From: Pontibacter oryzae
GTDB lineage: Bacteria > Bacteroidota > Bacteroidia > Cytophagales > Hymenobacteraceae
Direction of reading: 5' to 3'
DNA: 64,000 bases
Assembly (NCBI RefSeq): GCF_003576375.1
Contig: NZ_QWGE01000003.1
Span: 310,001-374,000, forward strand
In this document: positions 50,976 to 57,989 of the stretch, in pieces
Layout: every line of letters begins with the position of its first letter
How positions within the stretch are numbered: the stretch's first letter is position 1
Translations under genes and position numbers: made by a program
Notes under the pieces: model-generated
What the model was told of the DNA's origin: nothing
Seen by the model: the letters and a program-made list of their open reading frames with translations, nothing else
Database searches by the model: none

Positions 50976-53126
50976 AAGCTCCTTCAAATATTTCTCTGCC
51001 AACTTGCTTCTGACCGTTTGCTGCGGTTGGGGTGTTTGCGTTGCCGGCGGCAATAGGTTCACGAAGGCGCGTTCCACGGAAACGATACAGGTGCTGCACA
51101 GCTTTTTGCTAGCGTTCATTTCCGAGATCAAGGTTCTCAAATCCTGAAGCGCCTTTAGGTTGCTGCCGGGCTTTTGCAGCGACTGCTTTGCCAGCTCCTG
51201 GCCGGCTTTTTCGAGGATGGCCGCATCGCCTGGTTTATACTTGCCGGTTTGTTTATACATTGCCAGCCAACTTAGCGCCTTGCGCGTGCCAGGGAAGTTC
51301 TGCGTTTGCTTTAGATCGTCTTGCGCTTGCAGCGGCGTTATCTTGTCCAGCTCGCCCGAAAGGCGCAGTTCCGGCTCTTTTAGCGGCGGTGCCTCGAAGC
51401 CGGTTTTGGCCACGTATGCCCGCTGCGATTGCTGCACATCCTTCAACATCCGAAGCGCTTTGTACTCGTAAGGCAGAGCCTCTTTGGGCTTGTGTGTGCG
51501 CAAACGCAACTCAGCTTCCCACATCTGCGCCAGCGCGCCCTTCAGTTTGGCCTTTACGGCTGGTTCAAAAATAGTGGCCTCGCCTTCCTGGTCGTGTTTG
51601 TGCATGTAAGGGTCTAACAGAGCTTGGGCGCTGTTGGGGTCCTCTTGCTGCTGCCCGTGGTCGTGGCCATCGTCCTCGTGGTGTTCTTCGCCCTCGGGTA
51701 TGCCACCGCCCGGACCGATTCCGCTCTCAAACTCCTCGCCCAGAAACTTGCCGTAGCGCAGGCGCAGCAGCTTTTGATCTACCCCGATGTTGTTAGATCG
51801 CTCCTCAAACGCGGCCCGGCTAATGCTTTTCTGCTCTTTTATCAGTTTTTCGGTGTCGATGATGATCTGGCGCTGGCTCCGGAAATACTCCGGAACCGGG
51901 TTTACGCCGGCCGTCATGTCGAAGCTGGCCTCTACAATGGTGGTGTCCTCGATCTGCACAAAGTATGTTTCGGAGCGGGTGTAACCGCGGTGGCGGTCCC
52001 AGGCCTGCAGGTAAAAGTATAGCTCGTCGCCGAAGCCCATGCCCAGTTTTTGCAGGTCCAGAGTTTGGTTGATGGTGTAGCTGCGGCTATTACCGCTCAG
52101 GTTCAGTTTGATCTTTTCCTCCCGAAACTTTACGGCTTCGCCAGAACCTTTTGCCACCGTGGCGATCATGCTGGCCTCCCGGATGCCGTAATCGTCGGTA
52201 AGTTGCGCCTGAAGCCTTACACGTTGCGGCTCGCCCAGCCGAATTTCGGTGTACTCGTTGGGTTTGCTGATCTGGATAACCGGTGCCTCGTCGGGGATGA
52301 TCTCCAGGGTATAGAAAGCCGATTTTTGCCCGTTGAGGTTGATGGTGTACAAGCCTGACTCGCTGAAGCGGCGAGAAAAAGTATACTTGCCGTTTTGCGC
52401 CTTAAAGCTGATAGGCTGTTGCTCGCTCAGGCCAAATTGCAGCTGCGCCGGTTTGGTAGTGCTAATCAGCCAGGTGACGGTTGCGCCTTCCTCTACACGT
52501 AAATTAGGGCTCTCGGCGCGGTAAGTAGCCTTGCCGGTATAGCCGGGCGGCGACACGGTAATTTCGATCTTCTCGATTTTAGCAACCGTATCGGCAGTTG
52601 CAGCGGGCGCATCCGGGAACTCCAGCTTTATACTTTTAGGTGCAGCTGTGCCAAGCGGAGCCGCCGGCAAGTATAAAATCCCGACCGAGAGCAGTAGCGC
52701 CAGCCCCAGAAAAGTAAAAGTGGCCGTGCCGCGCAGGCTAAAGGTTTTCTGCTGCTCCGGGTGCAGCTCGTGTAGCGTGGCGGCCAGGCGCTGTTGCTGT
52801 AGTTTTTGCAGCAGGTTATCGGGCGCGTGCAGCAGCAGTTCGGTGCTGTCCTGCAGTTGCGGGTAGTGGCGGTTCAGGTGGCGAGCCACTTGGTGCAGCG
52901 TGGTTTTAGAAACCGATCTCCAGCGAAGTATAAAGTATAGAACCGCACCCAAAAGTATAGCCACGGCTGTTGCGGCCAAAACCGGAGCCTCAAACTTCCA
53001 GCGCCAAAGTATGGCCACGCCCACAAGTATAGCCGCCAAAGCCTGCAGCGCATAGAGCCACAGCTTTGCCTGCACATATTGCCTGCGGATGCCTTGGAGG
53101 ATATGGATGCTTTCTGTTAAGGCCAT
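50970..53126 (-). CDS. DUF4175 domain membrane protein
   Basis: 718 aa from ATG at 53126 (MALTESIHILQGIRR). Two N-terminal TM helices (about 26-44 and 49-66) and a third at about 137-157, then a large extracytoplasmic part with beta domains (about 180-400; EKIEITVSPPGYTGK, SPNLRVEEGATVTWLI, YGIREASMIATV). A helical C-terminal half holds a His/Asp-rich stretch EEHHEDDGHDHGQQQ (about 500-515). In Bacteroidota and other phyla this family follows BatA/DUF58/MoxR genes. It starts 2 nt after the BatA gene stop, so translation is coupled. Function unknown. Confidence 0.88.
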   Translation of the reverse strand: MALTESIHILQGIRRQYVQAKLWLYALQALAAILVGVAILWRWKFEAPVLAATAVAILLGAVLYFILRWRSVSKTTLHQVARHLNRHYPQLQDSTELLLHAPDNLLQKLQQQRLAATLHELHPEQQKTFSLRGTATFTFLGLALLLSVGILYLPAAPLGTAAPKSIKLEFPDAPAATADTVAKIEKIEITVSPPGYTGKATYRAESPNLRVEEGATVTWLISTTKPAQLQFGLSEQQPISFKAQNGKYTFSRRFSESGLYTINLNGQKSAFYTLEIIPDEAPVIQISKPNEYTEIRLGEPQRVRLQAQLTDDYGIREASMIATVAKGSGEAVKFREEKIKLNLSGNSRSYTINQTLDLQKLGMGFGDELYFYLQAWDRHRGYTRSETYFVQIEDTTIVEASFDMTAGVNPVPEYFRSQRQIIIDTEKLIKEQKSISRAAFEERSNNIGVDQKLLRLRYGKFLGEEFESGIGPGGGIPEGEEHHEDDGHDHGQQQEDPNSAQALLDPYMHKHDQEGEATIFEPAVKAKLKGALAQMWEAELRLRTHKPKEALPYEYKALRMLKDVQQSQRAYVAKTGFEAPPLKEPELRLSGELDKITPLQAQDDLKQTQNFPGTRKALSWLAMYKQTGKYKPGDAAILEKAGQELAKQSLQKPGSNLKALQDLRTLISEMNASKKLCSTCIVSVERAFVNLLPPATQTPQPQQTVRSKLAEKYLKELN

Positions 53127-53128
53127 AC

Positions 53129-54520
53129 TTATACTTTGCTGCGCCTGTTGGCGATAATGCGCTCTATTAAAAATAAAACAAAGGCCGCCAAAACAAACCA
53201 TTTCAGCAGGTTTGTCTTAGCTGATTTCGGGGTAGTGTCAGGAGACGCTAGTATCCGTTTTTCCGGTAACAACTGTCGCTCATCCAGAGCGCGGTAGTCA
53301 TAGGAGGCTTTTTTAGCTGGCAAAAGTAGCGGTAACAGCTGCTCGGGCAGTTGCATGTTCTGCGCCAATGTGCCAGTATATTGGTGGATGCTGCCTTTGC
53401 CCTCCTGCCACACTTCCAGCGGCGCCGTAGCTGTCGTGAGGGTTACCTTTTTTGCTTGGTCATCAGAATGCTGTTGCACCCATACCTGCAAGCCCCGCTT
53501 TACCTGCCGGGTTATACTTGGCGGCAGCGCCTCGTTTTGCAGCCAGAACACCCAATCAACTGCTGTGGTATCAGCTTTAAGCTGTATAGGCAAACCGGTA
53601 TAACTGCTGATAGCCTGCAAAGCCGCTTTTAAATAGCGCGCCTCCGCCTGCTGCGCCTTGCCGGAAAGTATGGCTACCTGCAGCGGCTCTGTTTGCACCT
53701 GCACCTTGCTGCTGTTGCCGGAGATGGTGGCCTGCAGCGAGTCTTGCTGCCGTAGGAGTTGCAGTTGCTGGTTGCCGGGTAGGTTTATACTTTGGGTTGA
53801 TGTGGCTGTTTTATACTTGCTGTAGCTGGTGCCCTCGCGGGAGCTGTGGCCAAGTATAAGCAAAAGGCTGTCGGGGGAAGTTTGGATGGCCGCCTGCAGC
53901 CAGTTTATACTTTTATCGGTAGCCACCGGAATCCAGTGGATGTGCTGCGGCAAAGCATTGGGGCGTGCGCCGGTAAAGTACTGCTGCTGATCCGATGTGA
54001 AAAGCCACACGCTATCCTGCGGGTTTTTATACTTCGCTGCCAGAGCCTGCAAGAGGCTCCAGTAATTATACTTGCTCGTAAGTATGCTGTCTTCTGTACG
54101 GGCGCTGATCTGTTGCCATTTCTCCTGCGGAATCTGTGTAAAATCAGAAGTATAGGCATGCAAGGTATAGCCACGCTGCAGCAACGAATCAATGGTTGGT
54201 TTGATGGGCTTGAGAGAAGAAGTATACAGCAGCTCCTCACCGATAAATATTGCCCTGTTACCTTTTTGCTTTTGTGATTGATGCACCCAAACCGGTTGTG
54301 CCAGCGCCACGGCCAATAGTATAAGTATAAGGCAGCGCAGCACCAGCAGCCAGAAATTGTTCAGCTTTATGCTACTCCAACGGTTACTCGCCGAGGCCTC
54401 TAACCAGCGCAAACTGCCCACCTTCACCGTCTTTCCCTGTCGCTTGTTCCACAGATGAATGGCAATCGGGATAAGTATAGCCGACGCTGCAAGTAGCCAG
54501 TATGGTGCTGATAAGATCAA
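53129..54520 (-). CDS. BatA-domain membrane protein
   Basis: 463 aa. The N-terminal BatA domain (about 1-80) has MILSAPYWLLAASAILIPI, the HLWNKRQGKTVKVGSLRWLE motif (about 23-42) and a second TM helix (about 57-74). A periplasmic part without an intact VWA metal site follows, and a C-terminal TM helix (about 439-456, WFVLAAFVLFLIERII). Typical of the gene between DUF58 and DUF4175 in Bacteroidota aerotolerance-like operons. It carries the densest concentration of AAGTATA copies in the window. Confidence 0.88.
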   Translation of the reverse strand: MILSAPYWLLAASAILIPIAIHLWNKRQGKTVKVGSLRWLEASASNRWSSIKLNNFWLLVLRCLILILLAVALAQPVWVHQSQKQKGNRAIFIGEELLYTSSLKPIKPTIDSLLQRGYTLHAYTSDFTQIPQEKWQQISARTEDSILTSKYNYWSLLQALAAKYKNPQDSVWLFTSDQQQYFTGARPNALPQHIHWIPVATDKSINWLQAAIQTSPDSLLLILGHSSREGTSYSKYKTATSTQSINLPGNQQLQLLRQQDSLQATISGNSSKVQVQTEPLQVAILSGKAQQAEARYLKAALQAISSYTGLPIQLKADTTAVDWVFWLQNEALPPSITRQVKRGLQVWVQQHSDDQAKKVTLTTATAPLEVWQEGKGSIHQYTGTLAQNMQLPEQLLPLLLPAKKASYDYRALDERQLLPEKRILASPDTTPKSAKTNLLKWFVLAAFVLFLIERIIANRRSKV

Positions 54521-54864
54521 TTATGAATTAGAAATTAAAAATTAGAAATTATTATCGTCTGTTATGCCGTCAGAGCCTTGCAAGCCAGTTTCGATAGCTT
54601 CACCTCCCTTCAAACAAGATCCTTTTCAGGATGACAACTACAGGTTTGGGATGTTTTCTTAAATGACAATCATCAATTAATAACCAACAATTAAACCCCC
54701 TTGCTGGCGCGGGTTTGTAACCCGTGCCTACATATAATGTTGAGTTTGCAACTCAACTGGGCCAGAGGCCCAAACTATAGCTAGTCACGAGCGAGGACGC
54801 TCGCGCCATTAAAAAGGTCTTTATCATACATAAAAACAACAATCGACTATCTAACAACTAACAA
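54521..54864. other. Repeat-rich intergenic region
   Basis: 344 nt between BatA and DUF58, no gene. Contains AATTAGAAATTA-type simple repeats (54521-54560 and 54661-54700), REP-like palindromes (54707-54803) and ACAATC-type repeats (54836-54872). Confidence 0.85.
54703..54804. repeat. REP-like palindrome cluster, copy 1
   Basis: Four stem-loops in 100 bp: CGGGTT-TGT-AACCCG (54710-54724), GTTGAGTT-TGC-AACTCAAC (54739-54757), GGGCC-AGA-GGCCC (54759-54771), CGAGCG-AGGA-CGCTCG (54788-54803). The first matches copy 2 (56842-56866) almost completely in opposite orientation. Confidence 0.8.
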
Positions 54865-55755
54865 TCAATAAAGCAGCCGCTTTTGCAGGAACGTGCGCAG
54901 CGCTTTATCCAGCGGCTCGTCGGTCACGAAGCGGTTATAGGCGATCTGGTGGTTGCGCAGGGCCTTTTCGGTTTCCTGAAGCCACTCCTGCTGCCTGGCT
55001 AAGTATGCCTGACGCTGCGAGGCGCTGCTTACCTGCAGGGTTTGGCCTGTCTCCAGATCCTCGAAGGTAAGGGTGCCGGTGTAGTTAAAGTCCAGCTCGT
55101 TGCGGCTCATCAGGTGCATCAGTAGCAGTTCGTGGCCTTGCGCTCCCAGCTTATACAGCAAGTCCTTTATCTCGCTTTCGTGCTCGTACAAATCCGAGAG
55201 AAAAACGGTAAGCTCTTTCTGCCGTCTGTCGGCAAACAGGTTGGCGGCCACCTCCATACCCGGAAACTTACCTTGCGGCTTTACTTCGGCCAGCTGGTGC
55301 CAGAAGCGCTGCAGGTGCATGTTGTCGGAGCGCGGCGTCAGATTAATGAGCTGGTTCTCGTGCAGCACGTACAGGCCCACGGCATCGCCCTGCGTGGTGG
55401 CCAGGTACGCCAGCGAGGCCACCAGAAACCGCGCATACTCCATTTTACTGATGCCGTTCACATCCTCGTGTGCCATCGAGGCGCTGCCATCTAGTATAAA
55501 CCGCACCGTAATGTTGGTGTCTACTTCGGCTTCCCGGATGTAATAGCGGTCGGAGCGGGCAAACATCTTCCAGTCGAGTTGGCGCAGGTCGTCGCCGGGC
55601 TGGTAGCTGCGGTACTGGCTAAACTCCAGCCCCGCCCCGCGCCGTAAGCTTTGGTTTTGCCCCGCCAAAAAGCCCTCCACCACCGTTTTAGCCAACAGCG
55701 GCAGGTCTTTTATGGTAGCCAGTACCTTCGGGTCGATGAATTTGTGGGTGTTCAA
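54865..55755 (-). CDS. DUF58 domain protein (vWA-like)
   Basis: 296 aa cytoplasmic protein. DUF58 hallmarks: LRRGAGLEFSQYRSYQPGDDLRQLDWKMFARSDRYYIRE (about 38-76 overall), then a vWA-like domain with MIDAS start LDGSASM (about 89-95, D-x-S-x-S) and a TVFLSDLYEHE strand (about 180-190). Usually paired with a MoxR AAA+ ATPase, proposed to act as a metal-insertion or folding chaperone system. The MoxR gene here is 1.1 kb upstream with two unknown genes between them. Confidence 0.92.
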   Translation of the reverse strand: MNTHKFIDPKVLATIKDLPLLAKTVVEGFLAGQNQSLRRGAGLEFSQYRSYQPGDDLRQLDWKMFARSDRYYIREAEVDTNITVRFILDGSASMAHEDVNGISKMEYARFLVASLAYLATTQGDAVGLYVLHENQLINLTPRSDNMHLQRFWHQLAEVKPQGKFPGMEVAANLFADRRQKELTVFLSDLYEHESEIKDLLYKLGAQGHELLLMHLMSRNELDFNYTGTLTFEDLETGQTLQVSSASQRQAYLARQQEWLQETEKALRNHQIAYNRFVTDEPLDKALRTFLQKRLLY

Positions 55756-55773
55756 GGACTAGTGTCTCGAATG

Positions 55774-56214
55774 TTATTTACGCTTACGCTTTTTAAATTG
55801 AGTTGTAATAGCTTCTAGAGCTTCAGCTGTACTTGCTGTAAATTCTTTAAGAGCGAGTGCCAAGTTCCCAAAGAAAAAATAGTTTCTTTTGCCTATAACC
55901 ACCTTATATAAGAATGGAATAGGATGCACGCCTTTTATTGCTGTAAGATCCTCTCCACAGAACTCAACCTTAGCATACAAGTTCTCAATGATGATTTCAT
56001 GATTCTCGATTTTTACATCATAAATTTTTGCATAAAGTAAATTTAAAGTAACAAGTCCTGCAGTACTAATAAGTGTAACTACTATCATATTTTTTGTAGG
56101 TTCAGACCATACAAATAGCACATTAAATAATGCCAGTAGAGAAGAGAACAGTAGAATAAACAGTTGAAAAAATTTAATTCCACCTCGACTTAGCTTAATA
56201 TAATCAGGTATCAT
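55774..56214 (-). CDS. AT-rich membrane protein of unknown function
   Basis: 146 aa with two TM helices (about 15-36 and 43-62), then a soluble part with YAKIYDVKIENHEIIIENLYAK and a Lys/Arg-rich end KKRKRK. The gene is clearly more AT-rich than its neighbours, contains no AAGTATA, and interrupts the usual MoxR-DUF58 pair. This suggests a recent insertion or transfer. It overlaps nothing and starts 24 nt after the stop of the next gene. No family recognised. Confidence 0.72.
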   Translation of the reverse strand: MIPDYIKLSRGGIKFFQLFILLFSSLLALFNVLFVWSEPTKNMIVVTLISTAGLVTLNLLYAKIYDVKIENHEIIIENLYAKVEFCGEDLTAIKGVHPIPFLYKVVIGKRNYFFFGNLALALKEFTASTAEALEAITTQFKKRKRK

Positions 56215-56238
56215 CTTTAGACAATAAGTATAATCTAC

Positions 56239-56778
56239 CTACACCAAACTCTGCCGCAACTTCAAATCCACCAACTCTGCCTCAATAGCGGCCTCATCCA
56301 AAATAACATCTACCCCACCAACTAGCTCTTCGCGTACCTTTAGCATATACTTTTGGGAGTCGGTGTAGAGCACGATGGCGGCGTCGTAGTGGATGGTTTC
56401 GTCGAACTCCTGGTTCCAGTCCTGGTAAATCTCCAGCATCAGCACCTGCCCCGACAGCACCTTTATCTCCGAGTATTGCCCCGACTGCAGCAGCTTCTCT
56501 TTGCGCAGCGGCACCTTGCTTTCCTCAATCTCGAAGCCGTAGTAAGTGGTCGAGGATTTGGAGGAGAGCTTGTAATCGGCGCTGATGTTGATAAAGCTCT
56601 GGTCGCGCTTGTTGGTAGTAAGGCCTACCGCGAACTCCAGCGCCCAATACCGCACGTTACTGCCGCTGGCCTCAATTTTTATACTATCTGTGATGAAGTA
56701 GCAGATGCGCGTGCCCAGCATTTTCCGCAGGAGGTCGGTTCCTGTTTCCGTCAGCTTTACAATATCTGTCTCTTCCAT
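56239..56778 (-). CDS. Conserved protein of unknown function in the MoxR cluster
   Basis: 179 aa from ATG at 56778 (MEETDIVKLTETGTDLLRKMLG); the open frame upstream reaches into repeat sequence and is dropped. Soluble, beta-rich: GTRICYFITDSIKIEASGSNVRYWALEF (about 22-49), DQSFINISADYKL, YYGFEIEESKVPLRKEKLL, VLMLEIYQDWNQEF, and a charged helical end. No named family recognised. It lies between MoxR and the AT-rich gene. Confidence 0.7.
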   Translation of the reverse strand: MEETDIVKLTETGTDLLRKMLGTRICYFITDSIKIEASGSNVRYWALEFAVGLTTNKRDQSFINISADYKLSSKSSTTYYGFEIEESKVPLRKEKLLQSGQYSEIKVLSGQVLMLEIYQDWNQEFDETIHYDAAIVLYTDSQKYMLKVREELVGGVDVILDEAAIEAELVDLKLRQSLV

Positions 56779-56810
56779 CTGTTTCTGCTTTTGTTTTACA
56801 AATAATATAA

Positions 56811-56858
56811 GCGAGTCTGGACACTCGCACTTATTCCACATCACGGGTTGCAAACCCG
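56811..56858. repeat. REP-like palindrome cluster, copy 2
   Basis: GCGAGT-CTGGAC-ACTCGC (56811-56828) and CGGGTT-GCA-AACCCG (56844-56858). The reverse complement of the second shares about 24 nt with copy 1, with one mismatch. Confidence 0.8.
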
Positions 56859-56871
56859 CGCCAGGCATTCT

Positions 56872-56910
56872 AAACTCCCCTCCTTAAACAAGGAGGGGCT
56901 GGGGGTGGTT
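56872..56910. repeat. CTCCC-hairpin intergenic repeat, copy 2
   Basis: AAACT then CCCCTCCTT (56877-56885) paired with AAGGAGGGG (56890-56898), followed by CTGGGGGTGGTT. It lies directly before the MoxR stop. Confidence 0.75.
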
Positions 56911-56917
56911 AGATGCT

Positions 56918-57913
56918 TTATACAAGAACCGCCTTTGGCAGCTTTATACTTTGCAGCAGCTCATCAACCACCTTGTCTGGCGTGATGCGCTCGGCCTCGG
57001 CCGCGAAGTTTACTAGCACGCGGTGGCGCAGCACGGGGTAGGCCATCGTTCTGATATCCTCCACGGTAACAGCGAAGCGGCCGTGCAGCAAGGCCCTCGC
57101 TTTGGCGGTAAGTATAAGTGCCTGCCCGGCGCGTGGCCCGGCTCCCCAGCGGCAATACTGTTTTATAAAGTCTATACTGGTGCTGTCGGGGCGGGTGGCG
57201 CGTACAAGCTGGTTTACGAAGCTCAGCAGCTCGTCGCTTATACTTACCTCGCGCACCAGCTGGCGCAGCAGCATTACCTCCTCGCCGCTAAGTATGGGCT
57301 GCACCTGAGCCTTCTGTGTGCCGGTGGTGCTGGAAAGTATGTTTAGCTCCTCTTGCTCGGTAGGGTATTTTATTTTGATGAAAAGCAGGAAGCGGTCCAG
57401 CTGCGCTTCGGGTAGCGGGTAGGTTCCGGCCTGCTCTATCGGGTTTTGAGTAGCCAGCAGGAAGAAGGGCTTTGGCAGGAAGTATGTTTTTCCGGCGTAG
57501 GTTACCTCGTGCTCCTGCATGGCCTCCAGCAAGGCAGCCTGCGTTTTGGGCGGCGTACGGTTTATCTCATCGGCCAGCACAATGTTGGAGAAGATCGGCC
57601 CTTCGTTAAACTTGAAAAAGCGCTTGCCTGTGGCGTGGTCCTCTTCCAGCACCTCGGTGCCAAGGATGTCGGTTGGCATCAGATCCGGGGTGAACTGTAT
57701 CCTCCGGAAGCCTAAATCCATGGCATTGCTGAGCGTGCGCACCAACAGGGTTTTAGCCAAGCCTGGTACGCCTTCCAGCAAACCGTGTCCGCCGGCCATC
57801 ATGGTTATCAGCACCTCGTCGAGCACCTCTTCCTGGCCCACGATTATCTTTTGTATTTCCTGCTTTAGCCGTGGGAGCTTTGCCAGCAGGTTGGTTATGT
57901 CTTGTTCAGTCAT
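56918..57913 (-). CDS. MoxR family AAA+ ATPase
   Basis: 331 aa. Walker A in LEGVPGLAKTLLVRTL (about 36-51, G-x-P-G-x-x-K-T), Walker B in NIVLADEINRTPPKTQAALLEAM (about 110-132) and the family segment TYFLPKPFFLLATQNPIEQAGTYPLPEAQLDRF (about 147-179 overall). The C-terminal lid has GPRAGQALILTAKARALLHGR and a final DxVVDELLQSI. MoxR ATPases act with vWA/DUF58 proteins as chaperones for cofactor or complex assembly. It precedes the two unknowns and DUF58 in the cluster. Confidence 0.96.
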   Translation of the reverse strand: MTEQDITNLLAKLPRLKQEIQKIIVGQEEVLDEVLITMMAGGHGLLEGVPGLAKTLLVRTLSNAMDLGFRRIQFTPDLMPTDILGTEVLEEDHATGKRFFKFNEGPIFSNIVLADEINRTPPKTQAALLEAMQEHEVTYAGKTYFLPKPFFLLATQNPIEQAGTYPLPEAQLDRFLLFIKIKYPTEQEELNILSSTTGTQKAQVQPILSGEEVMLLRQLVREVSISDELLSFVNQLVRATRPDSTSIDFIKQYCRWGAGPRAGQALILTAKARALLHGRFAVTVEDIRTMAYPVLRHRVLVNFAAEAERITPDKVVDELLQSIKLPKAVLV

Positions 57914-57989
57914 TTTATACTTGTTGATGACTATTGTAGTATATGGTAGCCACTCACAGGCCCGGAAGACGCTGTGAGCGGCTGGTGTC

